From Spisula solida (taxonomy: Eukaryota > Mollusca > Bivalvia > Venerida > Mactridae), in the NCBI GenBank assembly GCA_947247005.1, contig OX365957.1:14046817-14110816 (forward strand): a stretch of 64,000 nt of DNA, in the 5' to 3' direction. The translations under genes were made by a program, and so were the position numbers. Every line of letters begins with the position of its first letter. Within the stretch, counting starts at the first letter, position 1. This document shows, piece by piece, positions 1-10,900 of this stretch. The notes beneath the pieces are model-generated. The model did no database searches. It saw nothing but the letters and a program-made list of their open reading frames with translations, and was not told the DNA's origin.

Positions 1-303
1 ATAATTTTGCGTCGATTAACAGCTCGCTTTAAAGATGTTTAACATACCTGTTTGATAGCAAAGGTGAAATTACTGAGATTGTAAGCGTTGATAGACAAAA
101 GGGACATATTTTTCAACTGATGAGTCAGTCGCTGATACTGAGAGATCAAAGGAAGTTTGAATACCGACTCATCGTTACCAGTTCAATATTAAATATATGA
201 TATAAAAATTGATATGTCCAAATAGATCTACATATTTATCGCTTACTCATTTAGTATATTTTTTCGTGTGAAAAAACAACAACAGCTACACGCCAGATAT
301 ATA

Positions 304-707
304 CACTGCCCACAAAAAATAAGTATACAGATTTTTTTGCCCACTTACTTGTCTGTAATAACACTATTTGCAGAACAGTGAAGCAACAATATATTTGAAG
401 AAAAGGAATATTTTTGTTTATTAAATGGAAAGGCCATATATTTATTGGTACCCTAAGTGCAAAATCTGAAGTTTCTTTGTCCTTCTTGAATAGTAACTTT
501 GTCACAAAAACATAGAAACTTCACCCTTTTTTTATCACATGGTTATTTTAGTTCCAAACATCTTCATCTTTATTTTTATCTCTATTTTGACTCATTTAGT
601 AACTGTAGTTTCAGAAACTAGCATAGATAAACAGATATTGAATAATTTAACCAAGTTTAATTTTGCAAAAATTATTTACTGTATACTTATTTTTGCCGTG
701 GGCACTG
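304..707. mobile_element. TA-flanked MITE (CACTGCCCAC family), intact copy
   Basis: Left end CACTGCCCACAAAAAATAAG and right end complement (TTATTTTTGCCGTGGGCACTG) are flanked by TA. 404 bp, non-coding, Tc1/mariner-type termini. A second, interrupted copy is at 27956-29166. Confidence 0.8.
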
Positions 708-822
708 TATATCGTCATGATTGGTTTGTTTGCACTGTTCCACTGTCGCAATAAAGCCCGGCATCCTTGACGCGTAGGCCCTACCGTCGTTTGATTTTCA
801 ACATGTATAATTATGCATTGAT

Positions 823-1021
823 TATATGGTCACCGTACCTCAGTAGTTAGCGCGCTTGTCGTCTAATCTGGCGACCCGGGTTCAAATCCTGGTGGAGGCA
901 CACATGTATGCCAACCATGTTTCAGCAGAAAGCTGACTGGCAGATAAAGGTTATGCTCGGCAATTAGGCCAACTATGCAACTATGAAATATGCAATTCAA
1001 CGTTACAAGAATAAAAAAAAT
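823..1021 (+). mobile_element. tRNA-derived SINE-like element (family C)
   Basis: A-box-like TAGTTAGCGCGC and perfect B-box GGTTCAAATCC, about 110 bp of body, then an A-rich tail. The acceptor ends do not pair well. Confidence 0.5.
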
Positions 1022-1272
1022 GTGGAACCATTTTTTTTAAAAACGGTAATATACCAAAGAAATATCCACTTATCAAGTGTTTATTAGACAATGCTTAATG
1101 AAGAAATATCCAAGTTTAGAATATAACCTACATTATGAGCCAATGAAAACGCCGAATTTTTGGCGGTTAAATGAAAATTGAATCATTAAAATTTTCTCTT
1201 ATCAGACTTGACGTCATGCGTTGGCGCTAATTTCTATCGGCCAATCAGAATGCAGAATGTTATATTCTAAGT

Positions 1273-1377
1273 TAGTTAGAACATATTAAGTAAATTTTAA
1301 TGACTAATAAGGACTCGCTTCGCTTCGCTCGCTCCGCCCTTTTTAATCATTAAAATTTACTTAGTATGTTCTAACTA
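1273..1377. mobile_element. Snap-back element with GC-rich loop, third example
   Basis: Arms TAGTTAGAACATATTAAGTA and complement around the loop GGACTCGCTTCGCTTCGCTC. Confidence 0.6.
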
Positions 1378-2367
1378 TAACAGAAACAAGAACAAGAACG
1401 CAAAGTGGTAAACGTTCGCGACGTCATACCAACGTCATTAATGACGTCAACGCAATACAAGATGTACACTTGAATTGCAAATAGCTTTTACATTCCAATG
1501 GCACCAAAGATTATAAGGATATATTCTAAATTATTTTTTTAAATTACCCTTCCACCTTAAGAGTTCACCGGATAGCAAACACAAAGGGGAATAACTGATT
1601 TTTGGTCAAACAGCATTATGCTTATTAAAACAATCTGATTAAGGGTAGTTGAACTGTTTTCGAGCTATAAGCAGCAATACATGTACCATTATTAAGGAAA
1701 TCAATTTCAATATCGACAATGTCTAAAGCATTGGGATGCAGATTGGGTCAAACTTTGGTATGTTTCAAATTACCTCCCTTTGAATTAAAATAAGAGAATA
1801 TTTACCGTTGCGTTTGTGACAAAAAAAAACTCTTGGCAAAAATTATTGATTTCTTCAACGGAATGTGTTAGCTATAGTTCACTGCATACCATATCACTAA
1901 TTTAGTCAATAAACGAAACATTTCAGAAAATGACTGAATTTTCTCGAACCCTTTGTGACCCTTTGGAGCATAATTATGCCATTGATAAATTCCACCAATT
2001 TTTCTTTTAGATAACGAAACGTTTAAAACGTGGTATCAATGGAAACTTTAGCTACTCTGTGGATACTTTTTGTTTTTTGTTGAGTTTATCACATAACCCG
2101 CGGTCCATCAGTGCCATAAAGCCGTGCCGTAAATATCGTTCGGCACTCCAAGACCGTGCAATAAATATTTAAATTAGTCTGACGCGACGTAAGCCAATCC
2201 ATGCCTTGATCGGCACATGACGTCAGGATAATTAACAACGTCGCCATAACGCCGCGCTCTTTGTACTGCTTAATTATGTCTGAAACCTATGCAGCGTACA
2301 TCATCATTTTGAATGATAACGAGCGTTCTCTAAGGTTATGTGATAAATAGAATCCTACATTCGTGCC

Positions 2368-2463
2368 CATTACATACGAGTTTTATTAAACTCGCCGACA
2401 AAAAGAATATGACACGAGGCTTTATCATTTTGTCCACTCGTTTAATAAAATTCGTATGTAATG
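2368..2463. repeat. Hairpin-forming inverted repeat
   Basis: CATTACATACGAGTTTTATT and its complement enclose about 40 bp. A following GATCCTCTTTATA resembles the flank of the snap-back elements. Confidence 0.55.
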
Positions 2464-2588
2464 AGCACTCATGCAAGATCCTCTTTATAATATATCAGAA
2501 AAGTTCCACAATGCAACTACGAGTCGGTTACGCTCCAACATCACAGGCTCTGATTTATTTGCGAACATATACCTGTGTTTTATCGTAG

Positions 2589-2689
2589 AATAAAGCACAG
2601 CCACGAGTTCAGATGCGTAGTAATTAAATCACGAGTGCTTAGCACAAGTGATTTAATGTACGCATCTGAACAAATGAATGTGCTTTATT
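2589..2689. repeat. Hairpin-forming inverted repeat
   Basis: AATAAAGCACA, GTTCAGATGCGTA and TTAAATCAC are each mirrored around the centre GAGTGCTTAGCACAA. Confidence 0.6.
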
Positions 2690-4401
2690 AAAGATAACAA
2701 ACAGGTACATATTCATTATTTTGATTCTAACAAGGCCAATGTTCCTCACTTGAAAACATATAAATACAAATAACCGCTGCACTATTTTCTTCCTCTGAAG
2801 ACTATACGTGATTTGGTCGTAGCTGTGCTTTATTGGCAAATCACGCACATCTCGGTTTCCTCTATGTTTATAAAGGTGAAACCACTGGTTGTGTTAGAAT
2901 TCCATATCATGTTTTCATACGACTACATGTATGCGTTATACGATTAAGTTATAATTTTGTATTATCTTAAAAATCTAAGTAAATTTGAACAAATTGTGCT
3001 TTAATTAATTATCCGCATTGATTAAACTTAAAACTTACTAAAATAAGTAAACTGAATTTGCTGAATCTTATATAACAATCAGCGCAAATAAATTAATGAC
3101 TGCTAGTAAAAGGCTAGGAAATAAAGATAATATAATTAAGAAATAAACTATGAAAAACCGTTGTATACCGGCTGTTATACAATGGTTTGGAGTTCTGACG
3201 CGTAGGAATTAACCACGGCCTTATAAAGCAGTTGAACAGGACTTGTGTAGTCATCACAGTTTCCACGACAAAAACTGCAATATAATGTAACGCAACAAAA
3301 CATATAGTCTGACATAAGTCGACAATTCTATGAAACTTTTCCTGGAAAACGCCCCTCGTTATTCTACACTGAGCGGCTTTGAAAACGCAACACTAATGAA
3401 AATCAAGATAACTTTTTTGTTTATTAATATTTCTCAATGAAATTTTGTGTGCGTGTTAGTGGCTTCCCATGGATTGTACCTCGATGTTCTTTCCATCTAA
3501 ATGCATTTAACCATAAGACGGAAAACAACAAAAAATGTACGAGGAATTGATGGGTTGATGCTAATTATTTTAATGTACGGTCAATTGGAATAGTCAATCC
3601 ATCGACAAATTCAAAAAAGCACACACACAAAATAAGACGGTTTACCACTCCGTAAAATAGTGGTCTTTAAGTTTTAAGAACGCTTCATAGCAATTTTTCA
3701 GGTTTACCGAAATATACGACTAATTTCACAGTCAAGGGGGAGTAATTCTGAATTGAGTGAATAAAATTCAACTTTTCTATATCTAAATTGAGCTACATAA
3801 TAATCTTTGTTTTGCTTTATTTCTGTCTTCATGCGAAGCACGGACACTTGCTCACGAACTTTATCCGAATAATAAGTACACGCCTGCATTAATAATCTGA
3901 AGGCCGCGCGGGATCAAATATGCTTTTGTTTGTGTCATCATTGTTATATTGTAGTTGTAAAGGCATATTGGCTGAGCTATGGGTAAATTCATATAAGCTA
4001 TTGAAGTATAAATGTTGCGTTTTCAACGCCGCTCAGTGTATTCACTTGAAATATCTGATTTTTAAAAATAATGAAACTTTAATACTAATTATTTGCTAAA
4101 TATTTACAATTATTACATTGGGCAAGCAAATCATTATATTTACGACTGTAAGACACATGCGTTTGAAAACGTTGATTTCTGTATCGTCGAATCGCAACTA
4201 CTGGCCGGTATGACTTCTGTCACGGATTCGAAAGTTCGTGTGGTCAGTCTTATCTAGGGAGTCAAGTCGGTGATTGCGTATCACCGTCCACTAGCGTACT
4301 GTTCAATTCTAGAATCATATGTATCAACAATGTATCATTCTCGTTATCCAACGTAGTGGGTCGGAGCTTGACTAACCACTGACGTATGTGTATGCCTGTA
4401 A

Positions 4402-4753
4402 TTATTCAGGCCTTTCGGTCAAGGATAACACATGAAAGTGCAAGCACTTATTTCGAATGAATGGGGTCCTGTGTTTTTGCTGAAGGGACAGCAAGTAGAA
4501 GAGAAACAATTGTGATACAAGGAATCCTGGTGCGTTAGCTCGTTCCGAATAGACTCCCTGGTTCTTTAACGTACCCGGTGTATAGCATCGATACACGCGA
4601 GACAACCTATGGGTTTCTAACCAGTTCATATGTAGTTGGGTGGGAAACAATGAAAAGCGTTTCAGAAATGACCAAGTGTCCCGGTCGAGATTTTAACCAG
4701 GGACCTCTCGATCAGTAGTCAAGTGCGTTAACCACTCGACCACCATGCCACCC
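4402..4753 (-). mobile_element. tRNA-derived SINE (family A)
   Basis: Minus strand: a tRNA-like head with A-box-like TGGTCGAGTGGTTAAC and B-box-like CCTGGTTAAAATCTC, then TTCTGAAACGCTTTTCATTG and a body with CCGGGTACGTTAAAGAACCA. The head no longer forms a sound cloverleaf, so this is not a tRNA gene. Confidence 0.6.
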
Positions 4754-5446
4754 GTATGATTGACGATGACGTAAATATTATTAACTAAAATTGAAATTTG
4801 TGATAATTGAATTAGATCTTTCAATGTCAAATAACAGATTTTTACTTTTATTCTTATTCATAAAATTAATTTCTGTGATTATCAAGGCTTATTAGATATA
4901 CATGTACGTATTTTCCTTTAACAAGGGGGGTATTTATGTCTAAAATAGAAAGCCGTTTTAGGTTATACCAGGACCTGTTCTCCCTGGTTATACAATGTAT
5001 AATATCTTGTAAGAGAAATGGTGTATGTTTAGTTTTTACTTTCATCACGAAGATGCTCAACATGTACTAGGTGAATGTAAACTAGACAAAGAGAGACAAC
5101 TCTAACACGATAACCCAATATTCGAGAATGTGGGAAGAGTTACCCCCGAAAGACTGCATTTAAATGCATCATTTAAAAAAATAACACGTAAAATTTGCTA
5201 TGTTCACCAGTTTCTGCCCGCACCCCATCCTTCATTTTCATATGTGTGTGAAAGTTCGTCAGGTTTGACATCCAAATTCAACTTATAATAGGGCCTACAT
5301 TATCCAGGGAGTCAAATATATAATAGGGTATATACAGGGACCGCCCTAGACACGTTTATACTCGGTCCCAGGTACATTTGAGGCACTTTTTTTCTTCGAA
5401 AGTCATGCTGTTTTCGTATTTCAAATTTAGTCTCAACTGAAATTTG

Positions 5447-5447
<1 letters not shown>

Positions 5448-5477
<30 letters not shown>
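5448..5477. repeat. (AAT)n microsatellite
   Basis: About ten consecutive AAT/TAA units. Confidence 0.9.
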
Positions 5478-5829
5478 CATGATCTTTATTTAGAGAAGGT
5501 AACATGTACAGACATTTGCAATAGACAAATTCACATACATCTTAGTTTAAACAAGGCCTTCTATAAAACAAACAACAACAAAACATGTTATTTTGACAAT
5601 CACTCAAAGTACACACACACTATTAGTAAACAATTTAAATATTCAACTTCGTTATTTCCAACATAGATAATTCAAGTCATACCACAGGAATTTGAAGTTC
5701 TACCAATAAAATATTATACAAGTCGGTCCATCACAAATCACTCTATACGTATATATAATACTGAAGGAACGCAACGCCTTCCCCCCTCCAAAATGTAACC
5801 CCGTAGCCAGTGCTAACAAAACAAGTAAT

Positions 5830-6010
5830 TAAGAATTGCAAGCAATACAGAAGTCCCCTACCGGTTTGAGGTCATTTTCAATGTTTCTGTTGCCATAGAA
5901 ATGACCATTTTTGTCGGAATCAAAATATTTTTAGACGTGCATAATCCGCTTATTGTCCCCTATCTACATATAAAGTTTCATAAACCTAGCTTGGAAACTG
6001 TTTAGTTATG
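5830..6010 (-). repeat. Dispersed repeat of the CCCCTACCRGTTTGA family, truncated copy
   Basis: It covers ACAGAAGTCCCCTACCGG to CTAGCTTGGAAACTGTTTA and lacks the other terminus. Confidence 0.7.
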
Positions 6011-6391
6011 TGGTCATACATATATGGTATTAATATTTTTGTTTGCGTAATAAGAAATGTTTTACTGATTTGTGAACGAATTAAGTGATGTAAGCAGACG
6101 ATCAGTGTGGTTACGGTGCTGTTTTCGTTTAATTTCCGCCGTATACATGTGCGTAGGAGCCGGGGTCCAAGTCTGTCATCCTGCTCGGATAAAATTGCAG
6201 CATCTACATTATAGAACAATTCGCCATTTATGTTCTCAGAAGTCAGACTTGCGCGATAGACCATTCATAGAAGATCTATACAGAGACAATAAATAACATG
6301 TTATCTATATAGTCTTTGATCTACAATTGCCTTAATTTAGTCATGAAGCCTGTCCGGTTTTAATACCAAATAATTAGGGTATACCAGAGAC

Positions 6392-7019
6392 TATCGGGGG
6401 CGTATCCAGAGGAGGTACAACTGGGGGCTGAGATGGGGTGGGAAACGGGAGGGATGTCCCCTCCCGGCGAAGATTTTTTCAATGTTTGAATAAAAATGGT
6501 GCAATTTCCTGCACTTTTAACTTTAAAATTAGACATAAACATAATAAAGTAGTACTACTAATTAGATCTAGATTTACTATATACATTTTTAACTTTAATA
6601 TTCGAATATAAAATTGAACATGTTCAAAGAAATTTCCATGAAATGCTTTAATTTAATGGGATTAAACGGTAATAACCATTGACATCATTATACAATACAA
6701 TACAAAGTTTATAATCATTGATATCATTATGTAAGCTCTGTCTGTCTATCTTTAATCAACCATAATTTTTTATCAGTTGCAAAAATCACACCTACACAGC
6801 AGTAGGTCCTGTTGAGAGCTGGATTAGTCATGCCTAGGGGCTATCCAATCTATACACATGATGTCATATAGACTGCCCAATATACAGGTCACTACCAGTA
6901 TGGTAGATGCCAAGAGATTCAGTTAGCCCCCAATTAATTCATTCAAAATGGTATATAGCCAGCCAGCTGGGGGGGGGGCTTCAGCCCCAAAGCCCCCCCC
7001 CCACTAGATACGGGCCTGA
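6392..7019. mobile_element. Possible hAT-like element with ends GGGGCGTATCCAG
   Basis: Left end GGGGGCGTATCCAGAGG and right end ACTAGATACGGGCCTGA form imperfect inverted ends about 630 bp apart. No coding content and no clear target duplication. Confidence 0.35.
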
Positions 7020-7724
7020 CTATAGATAACAGAGACAACGACCTAAAATACCGTTATTTTTAGGTCTTTGACAGAGATAAGCAACTGCATCTATAACCTA
7101 CCAAATATCACCGTGTGACTTGAATTCCTCAAAATGTACAATTTTGAAACAAATCAGTAAAAGTTTTGACAGTTTCAGTCATAAAAGCCCAAGCTTTGTT
7201 TTTTCTGAAAGATTTATATGTGCTTTATGTAGGCCTACCGCCATTATTTTGTCTGTAACTCACAAAACACGAAGGTTGTTCAAATCAGGTAGTCTAATAC
7301 AACTACCTGTTCAAATCAACCCGTTATTGAGCTCATTTCTTTTTTAGTGAATAAAGAAAATTATTAATATGAACAATCTCTTAATTTGTAAATATTTTTT
7401 ACTGCAGCTGACCAGGAATATTTATTCTTTTGCAAAAATGTATAATTGAAATATGTTTGAACAATGAGTTTAAGTTGACTTGGTACAAATTAGCAAACGC
7501 GTGCTATTTCAGTTTTCAGCCTAGTTGCCAATCTCTCTGGAAAACCTCAGAACGTCCAGAATACCCTGATGGATTCCTTGGTTTCATAATGTTCTCGGGG
7601 AATCGAGCATGACGGGCCCACTTAAATAGACACCTGCATGTACATATTGCCACAGTATGGAAAATTTATGAGCGGGTGTTCACGTACAAATGTGTCCTAC
7701 AATAATATATAAACAATATTGAAT

Positions 7725-7730
7725 AAAAAA
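7725..7730 (-). terminator. Pol III terminator of tRNA-Pro
   Basis: A run of six T on the minus strand begins 4 bp past the tRNA 3' end, the usual RNA polymerase III stop signal. Confidence 0.8.
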
Positions 7731-7734
7731 TTTC

Positions 7735-7806
7735 GGGCTCGTCCGGGATTTGAACCCGGGACCTCTCGCACCCAAAGCGAGAATCATACCCCTAGACCAA
7801 CGAGCC
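7735..7806 (-). tRNA. tRNA-Pro(TGG): tRNA-Pro (anticodon UGG)
   Basis: The reverse strand folds as a 72-nt cloverleaf. The acceptor GGCTCGT pairs with ACGAGCC and is followed by discriminator C. The D-arm holds an A-box (TGGTCTAGGGGT). The anticodon loop is TTTGGGT with anticodon TGG. The T-arm holds a B-box GGTTCAAATCC. No intron and no encoded CCA. It is essentially identical to the conserved metazoan proline tRNA and reads away from the ING gene, whose ATG is 95 bp beyond its 5' end. Confidence 0.97.
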
Positions 7807-7897
7807 GCAGATACTAACTGATCGCTTATTACAAAATTTAAAGCTAAAGCTCCTTGACGTCATTTGACAAGATTGTCACGTGATCAATTAAGAGCAA

Positions 7898-7909
7898 CAA
7901 GATGGCGAC
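7898..7909 (+). promoter_or_regulatory. TISU/YY1-like element over the ING start codon
   Basis: The sequence CAAGATGGCGAC overlaps the ATG at 7902 and matches the published TISU consensus SAASATGGCGGC at 11 of 12 positions. TISU combines YY1-type promoter activity with start-codon choice in mRNAs with very short 5' UTRs. Its position exactly on the ING start supports that ATG and predicts a 5' UTR of only tens of bases. Confidence 0.6.
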
Positions 7910-10900
7910 CGCTATGTACTTAGAACATTATTTGGACAGTAAGTCGATTTTCTCTCAAAGTATGGTACATTTTGCCTATACAAGAGGTTCAAAAACTGCG
8001 TTATAATATTCATTTTTCATAAAACCCAGCTCTTTGCGATCATCTGGACTGAGCACACTCAAATAACGTCGAAATCTTTTGGCGCAAATTGGCAGGAAAC
8101 GTCAACAAAACTCGAAAAAGAACAGTTTTACTTTCATGTAGGCATTTATTAATGATTTATCGCTTCAATGAGCATTGCTCCAATAGTCTTTAAGACTTTA
8201 TCTATGACTAAGTGTGAAGCTGTTACAAACGCCTTCGATCCGACGAGGAATTAACAAAATGTAGGTCACAATGATTCGTCCTCGGGCATGTTCGTACCTA
8301 TTGATAAATTGCATTTTTTGTTGGTATGATTTTCTAAATATTTGTACTTCACGGTTCATATGATGACTTTATTATTTTAGGTCTGGAGTCCCTGCCAGGA
8401 GAGCTTCAGAGAAACTTCAGCCTGATGCGAGATCTAGACCAGAAAGCACAAGGTAGGCCTATGCACGCGCGTTAAATTAAACTTTGTGGCCTATGAAACC
8501 TTTTGAACTTGAAGAAATTTACTTTTTTAGTAATTATGCGCGAGTCAATTGAAACCATGCCCCGTCCAAAGCCTCCCCAATTCAACCCCATGAAAATGGT
8601 GGGGATTTTTGCTTTTTCAAACCCCTGGTAAAATCCCTGCACCGAGGGCCAAACCATGGTATAACAGATGGTGAACCCCCATCTAATTGATATAACATAC
8701 AGATATAGTCACGGCTATATTTCCCCGCTATTTTGGTGCGAAACAAAAGCTCTGAACTTGTACGGCAGTGCTGGGTCATTGGAAAGGTAAAAACACAAGA
8801 CAGTTCCCCAGCCCTTCCCCGGGGTTGGGTGTCCATAGTCAGACCAGTGCATTAAGCATTTATACTAATTATTAGTTATTTTAAAATTGTTTACCAGTCA
8901 TACATGTGGGGAGGGGTTGGTGTCAGCCATTGACGAATATAGAAGTTCAAGTGTTCAGCATATATTCATTTTTAAAGGTTTCTGTTTCAGCAAAGAAAAA
9001 CATATTGCAGAAGCTGCATATTTATTATTATCAGCAATTTAAACATTGTTGTTATTAGCATGATGCTGGTGAGTTGCCTGGTCGGGCTTATAAGCTCAAT
9101 TGACTGTGTAAATTGTACAAAAGACAAACTGAAAAGTGCTCAGCAGATACCAAACAGAACCGGCTTCTGTCAAAGCTTCATGGACTGGTCATGAATGTAA
9201 TCAAATAAATCATGTATTATTATATACATCAGGAATGAGGTGATTAATAGCATAATCAGAAGACAGAAAGTAAAAATAATAAAGGTTATGTACCTTTTTC
9301 TCATTTTTCAGATTTAATGAAAGAAATAGATGACAAGGCGGAAGGATATTTATCAACAGTTAGAAATATGTCGGCAGAAAAAAGAACAGACTTTCTTGGT
9401 GCAATACAAAAATTATTCAGTAAAAGTCGAGAATTTGGTGATGACAAAGTACAGTTAGCCATGCAGACGTATGAAATGGTAAAAACATCCTGAAGAATGT
9501 GGAGCTCTGCTCTTTAGATTCATTTTCGGTTCAATTTTTCTCAGTGGATTTTAGAATGTTCTAGAAGAATGCTAATTAGTCATTAAATTGATTACTGCTG
9601 CTGAGGCTGGTAGTTTTCAAGTAAGAATATGAGCAGAGCTTGGCAAGCAGATATCTGCATTCTCAATTTCTCAAATCATACTTGTTCAGGCAGTCTATGA
9701 AAAATAAGCTCTATAGGTGGAGAAACCTTAATGCATAACACATCACTTGCCCTTCACTCTTCGGGTCTATTTTATGCATCATCATATATCCAGTTATCGA
9801 TGGCATAGGCTCTTGGACAAGAATGATTTCATGTGGCACTGTTACGGTTAGGTGTCCAATTGAATGAACATGATCCTTTTGGTTGGAAAAATCCAAGACG
9901 GGATCTTGCAGCTTTGTTTGATAGGAATTCATTGAAAGCATTATTTCTATATGCTGTGTGCACCTTACCTTCAGGCTTTATCAGGTTCATTCTTCACCTA
10001 TTTCCTTGCATTACAACTTCACCTTTGAATAAATTTAAACTGGGATGAGAATAGATAAGTCAATGCCAGGTTACTAGGGGTATGTGGTCTGTATTCTTAC
10101 AAACTGAACAAATTCAACATGCCTCCAAATCTAGCATCACCCAAAAAATACGGGTTACTAAACATATTGCATTTCCTGTTAAGATAATTTCAATCTGACA
10201 AAGGCCAAGTACTTCTCAGACTGCAAATTTACTTTAGTCATCAAAAGTGAGATTTATAAGAAACATCAGGGGTCCTACAATTTGGATCAATTTAGAAATA
10301 TTCCTGATTTGCTGCATTAGGAAAAATGAACTTTTCTACAGAAAATGAAATTATTGCAAGAAAGAATTCTAAATATTGTCAATTTAGGGTCATTTGAAAT
10401 TTCGTTATAAGCTGAATTTTAACTACAGAACTCCACTGAGTTTAATCAGAGTTGAGTAGGGATGAGTTTTGATTGGACCAGAAACAGATTTGCATCTTGC
10501 TCTCCTAACTGCGATATCTGACTGATTTCACATAATCTCATTAAAATCAGACCCTAACATTTTGCTCCATTTCTTTACGCTGTTAGAGATCTGACTACAC
10601 ATCCGTATGAGGTCATGGTCAAATGACCTCTCTAGCATTCAATGATTTCACGTAGCCTCAGCAATGTTTTACCGCACTTTCAGATTTGTTAAAGCAGCAA
10701 TTTGATTGGATGACATAAAGTTCACATTGACAAGACTCCACACAGAGTGTAGTCAGATCCTATCAGCGTAAAGTAGTGAAGCGTAATAAGGGTCTGATAT
10801 AAATGAGATTGGCTTACACACTCCCTCATCCATCTTGTGAACATGTTCGGACCCTGACATTAAAAATTTTGCAAAAAAGAATTGTATTTAAGATTGTTGC

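Larger units (their letters stand above)
1..7700. other. Gene-free, repeat-bearing stretch
   Basis: Apart from the SINEs, MITE, hairpins and microsatellite listed, I see no ORF with family similarity, no exon with paired splice sites, and no RNA gene. All open frames are under 95 codons. Confidence 0.6.

Noticed and set aside
823..910. Possible tRNA gene
   Set aside because: Perfect B-box but the acceptor arms do not pair and an A-rich tail follows; better explained as a SINE.
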